A stretch of DNA of 8,779 nucleotides from Hydrogenophilales bacterium (GTDB lineage Bacteria; Pseudomonadota; Gammaproteobacteria; Burkholderiales; Thiobacillaceae). A program made the position numbers and the translations under genes. Below, in pieces: positions 1-6,754 of this stretch (position 1 is the first letter of the stretch; each line of letters begins with the position of its first letter). The DNA is taken from positions 1 to 8,779 of the forward strand of contig JAABQE010000249.1 of NCBI GenBank assembly GCA_011391655.1, written 5' to 3'. The notes beneath the pieces were generated by a model. That model had not been told where the DNA came from. It was given only the letters and a program-made list of their open reading frames with translations, and searched no databases.

Positions 1-207
1 GAGATCCAGCACCTGAATGCCATGGCTTTTCAGGCGGGCTGCGGTCGCTTCCGAACTGGCCACCGCGCCGTCGATGCGGCCTTTCACGTCAGCCAGTGCG
101 TCGATGAAGTAGTTGGCGGTCGAGCCGGTACCCACGCCGATGATGCCGCCCCGGGCGTACTCCACGGCAGCACGTGCTACCGCTTGCTTCATTTCGTCTT
201 GAGTCAT
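1..207 (-). CDS. rpiA: Ribose-5-phosphate isomerase A, N-terminal part (3' end outside window)
   Basis: RpiA interconverts ribose 5-phosphate and ribulose 5-phosphate in the cytosolic non-oxidative pentose phosphate pathway. The minus strand reads from an ATG at 207-205 for 69 codons without a stop to the window edge. The protein begins [17 protein letters not shown]. Residues 21-34 carry the family's phosphate-binding signature ([14 protein letters not shown]), and ASSEAT near residues 50-55 followed by RLKSHGI is also typical. A full RpiA is about 220 residues, so roughly the first third is present. The start fits the family N-terminus, but no clear Shine-Dalgarno precedes it. The gene is divergent from ilvA, 69 bp away, with a good sigma70-type promoter in the gap. 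Identity is secure from the signature; the rest of the gene cannot be assessed. Confidence 0.94.
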   Translation of the reverse strand, partial: MTQDEMKQAVARAAVEYARGGIIGVGTGSTANYFIDALADVKGRIDGAVASSEATAARLKSHGIQVLDL

Positions 208-237
208 TTTGGTTTCGTCGATTTGGATTCAGCCCGC

Positions 238-243
238 TAAGAT
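238..243 (+). promoter_or_regulatory. Possible -10 element for ilvA, overlapping the rpiA -10
   Basis: TAAGAT at 238-243 resembles a -10 hexamer and would place the ilvA transcript start near 250, about 27 nt before the ATG. No good -35 is visible at 16-18 bp upstream, so this side is weaker than the rpiA promoter. The hexamer shares five bases with the rpiA -10, so polymerase binding in the two directions would be mutually exclusive. Confidence 0.35.
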
Positions 244-267
244 AGCGGCATCGCCGTCTTTTTTCAA
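239..267 (-). promoter_or_regulatory. Predicted sigma70-type promoter for rpiA
   Basis: On the minus strand, TTGAAA (267-262, five of six matches to TTGACA) is separated by exactly 17 bp from TATCTT (244-239, four of six matches to TATAAT). Initiation would fall near 232 and give a leader of about 25 nt before the rpiA ATG. The -10 lies inside a perfect 6-bp inverted repeat, CCGCTA (234-239) and TAGCGG (243-248), with a 3-nt centre. Element quality and spacing are seen directly; activity is inferred. Confidence 0.6.
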
Positions 268-276
268 ACTGCCGCC

Positions 277-1794
277 ATGAGTCACCCTGACGATTACCTC
301 GAACGTATCCTGACCTCGTGCGTCTACGACGTCGCAGTCGAATCGCCGCTTGATCCCGCGCACAATCTGTCGCGTCGTCTTGGCAACACGGTTTTGCTGA
401 AGCGCGAAGATCTGCAGCCCGTGTTTTCATTCAAGTGTCGTGGCGCGTACAACAAGATGGCCCGCTTGACAGCGGCGCAACTGGCACGCGGCGTAGTCGC
501 AGCGTCTGCCGGAAATCACGCGCAGGGCGTGGCGCTGGCAGCCCAGAAGCTGGGCGTGTCGGCCACCATCGTGATGCCGGCCACCACGCCGAAAATCAAG
601 GTTGATGCGGTGCTTGCGCGCAATGCCCAGGTCATTTTGCATGGCGACAATTACGACGATGCCTGTGCCCACGCCACGCAATTCGCCAAGGAAGCCAAAG
701 CCACCTTTGTTCACCCCTACGACGACCCCGATGTCATCGCGGGTCAAGGCACCGTGGCGATGGAATTGTTGCGCCAGCATCCCGGGCCGATCCATTCGGT
801 CTACATCCCGGTCGGTGGCGGCGGCCTGATCGCCGGCATGGCCGCTTACATCAAGCGCCTGCGCCCGGACATCCGGATTGTCGGTGTCGAGCCCGAAGAT
901 GCCGACGCGATGGCGCGCTCGCTGGAAGCCGGCCATCGCGTCACCTTGTCTCGCGTGGGCATTTTTGCCGACGGCGTGGCGGTGAAAAAAGTCGGTAAGG
1001 AAACCTTCCGCTTGACGCAGCTGTATGTGGACGAAATCATCCGCGTCAATAATGACGCCATCTGCGCCGCGATCAAGGACGTGTTTGAAGACACCCGCTC
1101 GATTCTTGAGCCGGCGGGCGCGTTGTCCATCGCCGGGATGAAAGCCGCCATCGCGAGCGGCAAGCTCAAGGGCAAAACCCTGGTTGCGGTGGCGTCTGGC
1201 GCAAACATGAATTTCGATCGTCTGCGCTATATAGCCGAACGTGCGGAACTGGGGGAAAAGCGGGAAGCTGTGCTGGCTGTCACCATTCCCGAAACGCCGG
1301 GCAGTTTCAAGACTTTTTGCTCGTTGCTGGGCGCGCGCAACATCACTGAATTCAACTACCGCTATTCCGACCCCAAAACTGCACGCGTGTTTGTCGGCCT
1401 GTCGGTGCCGGGCGCGGGCGAGGGCAAGCGGGTGGTTGAATTGCTCAAGCGCCACGGCATCGACGCGCTTGATCTCTCCGACAACGAAATGGCCAAGCTG
1501 CACATTCGCCATCTGGTCGGCGGACGGGCGCCCGATGCGGTAAACGAAGTGCTGTATCGCTTCGAGTTTCCCGAGCGTCCCGGCGCGCTGATGCGCTTTC
1601 TCGAAAGCATGAGCCAGGGCTGGAACATCAGCCTGTTCCACTACCGCAATCATGGCGCCGACCATGGTCGCGTGCTGGTCGGGATCCAGGTTCCTGATAA
1701 GGAGAAGCCCGGCTTCCAGACGTTTCTGGACGGGCTGGGCTATCGCTATTGGGATGAATCCCTCAATCCGGCTTACACGTTGTTTCTGGCGTGA
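277..1794 (+). CDS. ilvA: Threonine ammonia-lyase, biosynthetic (threonine dehydratase)
   Basis: IlvA deaminates L-threonine to 2-oxobutanoate and ammonia with pyridoxal 5'-phosphate, the committed step of isoleucine synthesis. The 505-residue length matches the long, allosteric form. The catalytic fold-type II domain covers about residues 1-320. Within it, SFKCRGAYNK carries the PLP-binding lysine K53, SAGNHAQGVA (77-86) is the substrate loop, GGGGL (180-184) is the phosphate-binding glycine loop, and SGAN lies at 308-311. Two C-terminal ACT-like regulatory domains follow at about 331-400 and 424-495, marked by IPETPGSF and FPERPGAL. This layout is the one feedback-inhibited by isoleucine in characterised homologues. 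The ATG at 277 fits the family N-terminus (MSHPDDYLERILT), but there is no recognisable Shine-Dalgarno; the leader has a T-rich run at 259-264. It stands alone rather than in an ilv operon. All key residues are present. Confidence 0.97.
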   Translation: MSHPDDYLERILTSCVYDVAVESPLDPAHNLSRRLGNTVLLKREDLQPVFSFKCRGAYNKMARLTAAQLARGVVAASAGNHAQGVALAAQKLGVSATIVMPATTPKIKVDAVLARNAQVILHGDNYDDACAHATQFAKEAKATFVHPYDDPDVIAGQGTVAMELLRQHPGPIHSVYIPVGGGGLIAGMAAYIKRLRPDIRIVGVEPEDADAMARSLEAGHRVTLSRVGIFADGVAVKKVGKETFRLTQLYVDEIIRVNNDAICAAIKDVFEDTRSILEPAGALSIAGMKAAIASGKLKGKTLVAVASGANMNFDRLRYIAERAELGEKREAVLAVTIPETPGSFKTFCSLLGARNITEFNYRYSDPKTARVFVGLSVPGAGEGKRVVELLKRHGIDALDLSDNEMAKLHIRHLVGGRAPDAVNEVLYRFEFPERPGALMRFLESMSQGWNISLFHYRNHGADHGRVLVGIQVPDKEKPGFQTFLDGLGYRYWDESLNPAYTLFLA

Positions 1795-1982
1795 CGGGTG
1801 TTGCCTGATCGTGTTTGAACAGGCCGGTGGCAATCGAGCCCATCCGATCCGGATCCCCAACGGGCAGCCATCAACGTCCAGGTAAGCGGCTGAATTGTTG
1901 GCGGCAATCCACACCGCCAGCAGTGAAGACAATCAGCGCTGTCTGAGATTTTTTCAAAACGGCGGCGTGTTAACCTCGATCC
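1795..1982. other. Spacer between ilvA and slt, no convincing gene
   Basis: This 188-bp gap has no convincing coding sequence. It contains a 10-bp perfect palindrome, GATCCGGATC (1846-1855), and a 6-bp stem TGGCGG/CCGCCA (1899-1904/1914-1919, 9-nt loop). Neither is followed by a T tract, so I do not call an intrinsic terminator for ilvA. The slt promoter should lie here, but no clear -35/-10 pair stands out. A T-run (1949-1954) and TTAACC (1970-1975) are the only AT-rich patches near the slt start. Confidence 0.5.
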
Positions 1983-3917
1983 ATGATGAAATTCTTTTAC
2001 TTTTTGATCCTGAGCCTGGTTACAGCGCTGCCGGCTTGGGCTGAACCGGGCGATGCTGCGGTGCAGCGCGCGCGCGCGGCCTATGTCGCAAGGCAGGTGG
2101 CAAACCTTGAGCGCGCTGCCGCGGATGTGCCTGGCGATCATGTCCTGTTCCCCTATGTTGAGTATTGGCGCCTGATGCTGTCGGCGCGTGATGAGGCGCG
2201 CATCGCCGATTTTCTGGCACGCTATCCGGACAGCCGAGTGGCCGAATCGGTGCGTGCCGACTGGCTCAAGTCGTTGGGGGCACGGGCAGCCTGGCCGCAA
2301 TACCTGGCGGAGTACCCGCGTCTGCTTAAACCCGATGCCGCGCATCAGTGCTATGCCTATCGCGCCGAATGGGCGCAGGGCAATCGGACGCATGCGCGCG
2401 AGGCGGTGTCCCTGTGGTTCAGCGGGCGCGATCTGCCCAATGCCTGTACGCCGCTGTTCAGTCAGCTGATGGAGGCCGGATTGCTCAACGAGGAAGATGT
2501 CTGGCGTCGCATCCGACTGGCTTTGCTGGCAGGCAATCTGCGTGTCGCGCAGTCGGTGGCCAAGTCGCTGCCGGAGGCGCAGCGACCGGCAGCGAGCGTG
2601 TTCGATCTGGCCGAGCGCGATCCTGCCCGCTTGCTGAACATGGGCGGAAAACTGGATTTCAGCCAGCGCGGCGATCGTGAAATTGCGCTGTATGCGCTGG
2701 ATCAAGTCGCCAAAGACAGTTCCCCCTTGGCCGAGCGAGCGTTGCAGAAGCATGCCGAAAAACTCAGCGCAGACGAATTGCGGGCGGCCTGGGCACGCCT
2801 CGCGATCTGGGCTGCGCGCCGGCATGAGCCGGCCGCGCTGGACGGATTCCAGCAGGCGGGTTATGTCGCAGTCAACGATTTTCAGCGCGAATGGTGGGTG
2901 CGTGCTGCGCTGCGTGCGGGCGACTGGCCGACCGTGCAGCGGGTGATCGAGAGCATGGGGGAGTCAACGCGTGCGCAGGCGGCGTGGCGGTATTGGCACG
3001 CCCGTGCCTTGCAGGCCAATAAACAGCAGCAGGCAGCGAATGCGATTTTTCTGGCCCTGTCGCGCGAACACCATTATTACGGCCAGCTGGCGCAGGAAGA
3101 GCTGGGGCCGGTGATGCAAGCGCCCCAGATCAATGTCAAAACCGGCGGCGAAAACCTCGCTGCAATTGCCCGCCAGCCCGGTATTGCGCGGGCGAAGGCC
3201 TTGTATGACCTTGGATTGCGAAGCGAAGCCACGCTGGAGTGGAATTGGACGATCCAGTCTTTTTCCGACACCCAGTTGCTGGCCGCCGCCGAGTTGGCGC
3301 GGCAGATGGAGTGGTATGACCGCGCCATCAACACCGCTGAACGTACCCGCGAACTGCACGATTTTGAATTGCGTTTTCTGGCGCCTTATCGCGAACTGGC
3401 GCGTCAGGCCGCCAGAGATAACCAGATCGATGAAGCCTGGGTGTTTGGCTTGATGCGGCAGGAAAGCCGCTTCATCAACGTCGCGCGCTCGCATGTCGGC
3501 GCGGCGGGGTTGATGCAAATCATGCCTGCCACCGCACGCTGGATAGCGCAGCGGCTGGGCATCAAGAAGTTCAACACCAGCGAAATGCAGGACCCCGCCC
3601 GCAATATCCAGTTCGGCTCGTATTACCTGAAGCACGTGCAGACCAGCCTGGATGGCTCGCCGGTGCTCGCCACTGCCGCCTACAATGCCGGCCCGGGACG
3701 CGCGCAGCGCTGGCGCAGCAGCCAGCCGATGGAAGCCGCTGTCTACATCGAGTCGATTCCGTTCGCTGAAACCCGCGATTACGTTAAAAAAGTGATGAGC
3801 AATGCCATGTATTACGCCGTGCGTTTCGGCCAGCCATCGGTGTTGTTGAAAGACAGGCTAGGCGTGGTGCCGCCGCGCAAACCCCCGGCTACAGCCACGT
3901 TGCAAGCGGGTGAATAG
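1983..3917 (+). CDS. slt: Soluble lytic murein transglycosylase, Slt70 family
   Basis: This periplasmic enzyme cleaves the MurNAc-GlcNAc bond of peptidoglycan and forms 1,6-anhydromuramyl products during wall turnover. The protein is 644 residues, close to E. coli Slt70. A signal peptide is evident (MMKFF, hydrophobic core, ALPAWA, predicted cleavage after residue 20), with no lipobox cysteine, so a soluble form is likely. Residues about 25-470 are the alpha-helical superhelical (U-type) region rich in Ala, Arg and Trp. The catalytic SLT domain covers about 480-610: MRQESRF with catalytic Glu494, GAAGLMQIMP (506-515), AAYNAGPGR (565-573) and ESIPFAETRDYVKKV (590-604). Two adjacent ATGs (1983 and 1986) could both serve as start; the difference is one residue. 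No Shine-Dalgarno is visible. The next gene begins 62 bp downstream on the same strand. Confidence 0.95.
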   Translation: MMKFFYFLILSLVTALPAWAEPGDAAVQRARAAYVARQVANLERAAADVPGDHVLFPYVEYWRLMLSARDEARIADFLARYPDSRVAESVRADWLKSLGARAAWPQYLAEYPRLLKPDAAHQCYAYRAEWAQGNRTHAREAVSLWFSGRDLPNACTPLFSQLMEAGLLNEEDVWRRIRLALLAGNLRVAQSVAKSLPEAQRPAASVFDLAERDPARLLNMGGKLDFSQRGDREIALYALDQVAKDSSPLAERALQKHAEKLSADELRAAWARLAIWAARRHEPAALDGFQQAGYVAVNDFQREWWVRAALRAGDWPTVQRVIESMGESTRAQAAWRYWHARALQANKQQQAANAIFLALSREHHYYGQLAQEELGPVMQAPQINVKTGGENLAAIARQPGIARAKALYDLGLRSEATLEWNWTIQSFSDTQLLAAAELARQMEWYDRAINTAERTRELHDFELRFLAPYRELARQAARDNQIDEAWVFGLMRQESRFINVARSHVGAAGLMQIMPATARWIAQRLGIKKFNTSEMQDPARNIQFGSYYLKHVQTSLDGSPVLATAAYNAGPGRAQRWRSSQPMEAAVYIESIPFAETRDYVKKVMSNAMYYAVRFGQPSVLLKDRLGVVPPRKPPATATLQAGE

Positions 3918-3940
3918 CGCGTAATGAGGGCGTTCCGCGC

Positions 3941-3946
3941 TAAAAT
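3941..3946 (+). promoter_or_regulatory. Possible -10 element upstream of the NDUFA9-like gene
   Basis: TAAAAT in the 62-bp gap after slt matches the -10 consensus at five of six positions and would give a leader of about 27 nt. No good -35 lies 16-18 bp upstream, because that stretch is the GC-rich end of slt. If active, it would let the NDUFA9-like and DUF2007 genes be transcribed independently of slt. Confidence 0.35.
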
Positions 3947-3979
3947 CAGAATCGCCTTATATACAGACATTTTTTCATC

Positions 3980-5017
3980 ATGAAGATTGAACGCATTTGC
4001 ATCCTGGGCGGTTCCGGCTTTGTCGGCACCCATCTCGTCAGCCAGCTCGCCGCACGCGGGCTTACGGTGCGCGTGCTCAGCCACCGTCGTGAAATGGCCA
4101 AGGAACTGATCCTGTTGCCCACGGTTGAAGTCATCGAGGCTGACGTACACGACCAGCAGGAACTGATCCGCCAGTTCCGTGGCATGGATGCCGTGATCAA
4201 TCTGGTGGGTATTCTGCACGAAGGCAAGGTCGGCCGGGTCGACCTGCCGAGCGCGCGTCGCGGCGATTTCCATCAAACCCATATCGAACTGCCGCGCAAG
4301 GTGATTCACGCCTGTGGCGAAGCGGGCGTCAACCGTTTGCTGCACATGAGTGCGCTCGGTGCCCATCCCAATTCACGCTCGGCGTACCAGCGTTCCAAAG
4401 GTGTGGCTGAATTTCTGGTGCGCGAGTCCGGGGTGCAGCATGTTGAGCACGAAAGCTGGTATCTCAACGGACCCAAGCTGATCCATGGCTACGGGCTGAA
4501 CGTCACGATTTTCCGGCCGTCGGTGATTTTTGGCCGGGGCGATTCGTTCCTGACCATGTTTGCCCGCCTGCTCAAAACCTTCCCCATCATGCCGCTGGGC
4601 AATGCGAATGCACGCTTTGCGCCGGTGCACGTGGATGATGTCGCCCGCGCCTTTGCCGACAGCCTCGACAACACGGCGACCTATGGCCAGAGCTACGATT
4701 TGTGCGGGCCCAAGACCTACACCCTGAAAGAACTGGTGAGCTACGTCGGTGAAGTCATCGGCAAAAAGCGCAGCATCTTTTCGCTGTGCAATTTCTGCTC
4801 CTACCTGCAAGCCTGGGCGCTGGAATTCAAGCCCGGCAAAAAGCTGATGACGCGCGACAACCACTATGCCATGTGCACCGATAACGTCTGCAAGGGCGGT
4901 TGGCCGGCGGTGTTCGGCTTTCAACCGTCCGCGCTCGAAGCCATTGCGCCCGAATACCTGCGCGCCGATTCGCCGCGTGCGCGTTATGAAGGCTATCGGG
5001 AGAACGCCGGGCGTTAA
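3980..5017 (+). CDS. NAD(P)-binding SDR protein, complex I NDUFA9-subunit family
   Basis: This is an atypical/extended short-chain dehydrogenase-like protein of the group annotated 'complex I NDUFA9 subunit family'. The name reflects similarity to a mitochondrial complex I accessory subunit; bacterial members are not thereby shown to belong to NADH dehydrogenase, and the substrate is unknown. The Rossmann nucleotide-binding motif is GGSGFVG (10-16). A serine in MSALGA (123-128) and YQRSK (136-140) form a YxxxK-type centre. FRPSVIFGRGDSF (178-190) and APVHVDDVARA (214-224) are conserved landmarks. At 345 residues it is somewhat longer than the roughly 310-325 I expect. The extra length appears to sit at about residues 150-171, between YxxxK and VTIFRPSV, including HVEHESWYLNGPKLIHGYG. 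The C-terminal part has several cysteines (C270, C273, C299, C304). There is no Shine-Dalgarno; a T6CA run sits just before the ATG. Confidence 0.88.
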   Translation: MKIERICILGGSGFVGTHLVSQLAARGLTVRVLSHRREMAKELILLPTVEVIEADVHDQQELIRQFRGMDAVINLVGILHEGKVGRVDLPSARRGDFHQTHIELPRKVIHACGEAGVNRLLHMSALGAHPNSRSAYQRSKGVAEFLVRESGVQHVEHESWYLNGPKLIHGYGLNVTIFRPSVIFGRGDSFLTMFARLLKTFPIMPLGNANARFAPVHVDDVARAFADSLDNTATYGQSYDLCGPKTYTLKELVSYVGEVIGKKRSIFSLCNFCSYLQAWALEFKPGKKLMTRDNHYAMCTDNVCKGGWPAVFGFQPSALEAIAPEYLRADSPRARYEGYRENAGR

Positions 5018-5020
5018 CGC

Positions 5021-5242
5021 ATGAGAACTGCGTATGAAGCGTCGAATTCTATTGAAGCCCACATTCTGCAGGGGTTTCTCATGCAGGAGGGGATCGCTAC
5101 ACAAGTGGTCGGTGCGTACCTGCAGGGCGGCATAGGCGAACTTCCGGCGCAGGGCTTCGTGCGACTGATGGTTGACGAGCATGACTACGAACGGGCGCGT
5201 GCAGCGATTGAGCGCTGGGAGGCGGCCAGCTCCTCATCCTGA
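5021..5242 (+). CDS. DUF2007 domain protein (small putative signal-transducing protein)
   Basis: This 73-residue soluble protein fits the DUF2007 family, described in Pfam as a putative prokaryotic signal-transducing protein without a defined biochemical role. The fold-defining features are an N-terminal strand/helix (AYEASNSIEAHILQGFLMQEG, about 4-24), the hallmark LQGGIGELPAQG (34-45), then VRLMVDEHDYERARAAI (47-63). There is no signal peptide or membrane segment. It starts 3 nt after the stop of the NDUFA9-like gene and has no Shine-Dalgarno at proper distance, so translation is probably coupled to the upstream gene. The tight linkage suggests a shared function, but what that is cannot be said from sequence. 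Family assignment is fairly sure; function unknown. Confidence 0.82.
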   Translation: MRTAYEASNSIEAHILQGFLMQEGIATQVVGAYLQGGIGELPAQGFVRLMVDEHDYERARAAIERWEAASSSS

Positions 5243-5530
5243 GTCCGCAGCTGATCGCGCATAAGCGCACTGAGGGTTGTATGAATACTGACTTTACAGC
5301 TTTCGTTCACATTCACTGCATGCGTGACGCCGTAATGCGCCCGCTTACTCGCGTGGTCGTGGGGCGGCCTGTGTTTGCCAGCCCGCCGGCCCCGGTGGGT
5401 TGCGCACCTGCAAGGTGCAGGCCATGGCTGAAAAGCCAATAATGCGGCAACGGCCACGCTCTTGCCGCTTCGTGGCAGACACCCCACCGAACCCACCAGC
5501 GGATGCGTCCAGCTGCGGTCATCTAGGATG
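5243..5530. other. 288-bp non-coding region between the DUF2007 gene and cca
   Basis: No convincing gene is present. The left part (5243-5358) is of average composition and has an imperfect operator-like palindrome, GTAT-GA-ATAC (5279-5288), and a possible -35 hexamer TTTACA (5293-5298) with no good -10 at standard spacing. No intrinsic terminator follows the DUF2007 gene; GCGC-ATAA-GCGC (5257-5268) lacks a T tract. The right part (5359-5497) is strongly self-complementary and is listed separately. The last 33 nt before cca carry only a weak AGG (5525-5527) as a ribosome-binding signal. Confidence 0.6.
5359..5497 (+). repeat. Highly self-complementary element: candidate structured RNA/leader or dispersed palindromic repeat
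   Basis: Several helices can be drawn by eye. (a) GTGGG (5359-5363) with CCCAC (5483-5487). (b) A 10-bp helix, GTGTTTGCCA (5371-5380) with TGGCAGACAC (5473-5482), having one G-U wobble in the plus-strand RNA. (c) CCTGCA-AGG-TGCAGG (5407-5421). (d) TGGCT-GAAA-AGCCA (5425-5438), with a GNRA tetraloop on the plus strand. (e) GCGGCAA (5444-5450) with TTGCCGC (5462-5468). A competing pairing is GGTGGGTT (5394-5401) with AACCCACC (5490-5497). The GAAA loop and the G-U pair both favour function as plus-strand RNA, as a cca leader or an independent small RNA. It matches no RNA family I recognise (not RNase P, SRP, tmRNA or tRNA). It could equally be a dispersed intergenic palindromic element with no RNA role. 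Confidence 0.5.
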
Positions 5531-6745
5531 ATGAAAACCTACATCGTTGGAGGTGCTGTGCGTGACCGCTTGCTGGGCTTGCCCGTAGCTGACCGCGATT
5601 ACGTTGTTGTCGGCGCGACGCCCGAGCAGATGGTGGCGCTGGGGTATCAGCCGGTCGGCAAGGACTTTCCGGTTTTTCTGCACCCGGACACCCACGCCGA
5701 ATACGCGCTGGCGCGCACCGAGCGCAAATCCGGCATGGGCTACAAGGGCTTCACCGTTCACGCTGCACCTGACGTCACGCTGGAAGAGGATTTGTCGCGG
5801 CGCGACCTCACCATCAATGCCATGGCCGAAGACAGCGATGGCGTGTTGATCGACCCCTACGGCGGCCAGCGTGATTTGGCCACACACACTTTTCGCCATG
5901 TGAGCGATGCATTTGCCGAAGACCCGGTGCGGATCTTGCGGGTGGCACGTTTTGCCGCGCGCTTCACCGAATTTGCCGTGGCGGCGGAAACCAACGCGCT
6001 GATGCACCAGATGGTAGATAACGGTGAAGTCGATGCGCTGGTGCCCGAACGCGTCTGGCAGGAGATCGCGCGCGGACTGATGGAGGCGCAGCCGTCGCGC
6101 ATGTTCCAGGTGTTGCGCGATTGCGGCGCGCTGGCCAGGCTGTTGCCTGAAATCGATCGCCTGTTCGGTGTGCCGCAGCCGCCCGAACACCATCCTGAAA
6201 TTGATACTGGCATTCACGTGATGCTTGTTGTCGATTGGGCGGCGCGGCAAGGCTTCAGCTTGCCGGTGCGCTTTGCTGCGCTGACACACGATCTGGGTAA
6301 AGGCGTCACGCCCCCCGAGTTGTGGCCGAAGCATCACGGCCACGAAGCGAAAAGCGTCGAGTTGGTGCGGGCATTGTGCGAACGCGTCCGGGTTCCCGCC
6401 GATTGCCGCGATCTGGCGGTTGCGGTGGCGCGCGATCACGGTAACGTGCACCGGGCGCTTGAGCTTCGCGCAGCCACGGTCGTCGAATTGCTGGAACGCG
6501 TCGATGCATTTCGCCGTCCGGATCGCTTCGCCGAGTTTTTGCAGGCCTGCGAATGTGATTTTCGGGGGCGCCCAGGCTATGAAGAGCGCGGCTTTCCGGA
6601 GTCAGCCTATTTGGCGCAGGCGTGTGCGGTTGCCCGTGCAGTGGATGCGGGCGCGGTGGCGCGAGCGTCCCCTCCCGACGCCGTGCGCGAAGCGGTGTTT
6701 CGCGCACGTGCAGCGGCAGTCGATGCCTGGAAGCGCATGCGTTGA
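5531..6745 (+). CDS. cca: CCA-adding enzyme (tRNA nucleotidyltransferase) with HD domain
   Basis: Cca adds or repairs the 3'-terminal CCA of tRNAs without a nucleic acid template, using CTP and ATP. The 404-residue protein is close to E. coli Cca (412). The class II nucleotidyltransferase head shows GGAVRD (7-12), the metal-binding DRD (Asp21, Asp23), and [11 protein letters not shown] (89-99). [15 protein letters not shown] (131-145) opens the neck/tRNA-binding region. The C-terminal HD phosphohydrolase domain is seen in [10 protein letters not shown] (221-230), LTHDLGKG (251-258; His253/Asp254) and HHGHE (268-272). That domain gives 2',3'-cyclic phosphodiesterase/phosphatase activity in E. 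coli Cca. ATG codons occur at 5528 and 5531; I chose 5531 because MKTYIVGG matches the usual family start. fpr follows after 9 nt, so the two are probably cotranscribed. The candidate structured element ends about 33 nt upstream. Confidence 0.96.
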   Translation: MKTYIVGGAVRDRLLGLPVADRDYVVVGATPEQMVALGYQPVGKDFPVFLHPDTHAEYALARTERKSGMGYKGFTVHAAPDVTLEEDLSRRDLTINAMAEDSDGVLIDPYGGQRDLATHTFRHVSDAFAEDPVRILRVARFAARFTEFAVAAETNALMHQMVDNGEVDALVPERVWQEIARGLMEAQPSRMFQVLRDCGALARLLPEIDRLFGVPQPPEHHPEIDTGIHVMLVVDWAARQGFSLPVRFAALTHDLGKGVTPPELWPKHHGHEAKSVELVRALCERVRVPADCRDLAVAVARDHGNVHRALELRAATVVELLERVDAFRRPDRFAEFLQACECDFRGRPGYEERGFPESAYLAQACAVARAVDAGAVARASPPDAVREAVFRARAAAVDAWKRMR

Positions 6746-6754
6746 GGAAACACC

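Noticed and set aside
1846..1919. Palindrome GATCCGGATC and stem TGGCGG/CCGCCA as an ilvA terminator or operator
   Set aside because: There is no T tract after either, they are short, and neither has a counterpart elsewhere in the window.
427..1932. Very long open frame (501 codons) antisense to ilvA
   Set aside because: It mirrors a well-supported ilvA in a GC-rich genome with biased third positions. The translation shows no recognisable domain or signal, and ilvA has all its catalytic motifs.
1773..2825. Long minus-strand open frame covering the slt 5' part and the ilvA-slt spacer
   Set aside because: It overlaps the conserved slt reading frame and yields low-complexity, domain-free protein. 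The spacer part shows no coding continuity with any family I know.
4373..5182. Minus-strand open frame of 269 codons opposite the NDUFA9-like and DUF2007 genes
   Set aside because: It is antisense to two genes with clear family motifs and crosses their boundary. No domain is visible.
5257..5268. GCGC-ATAA-GCGC hairpin as a terminator for the DUF2007 gene
   Set aside because: The stem is only 4 bp and no T tract follows.
5371..5482. Integron attC site as explanation of the long imperfect inverted repeat
   Set aside because: The ends lack the GTTRRRY/RYYYAAC core sites, and the neighbours are housekeeping genes, not cassettes.
5185..5522. Minus-strand open frames through the non-coding region upstream of cca
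   Set aside because: Two different frames are open over the same self-complementary DNA. They have no Shine-Dalgarno, one runs antisense into the DUF2007 gene, and the palindromic structure explains the sequence better. If this element is dispersed, similar spurious proteins may be annotated elsewhere.
5462..5530. Upstream TTG start that would extend Cca by 23 residues
   Set aside because: The extension lies within the structured element and has no family counterpart. Cca proteins begin a few residues before GGAVRD, which fits the ATG at 5531.
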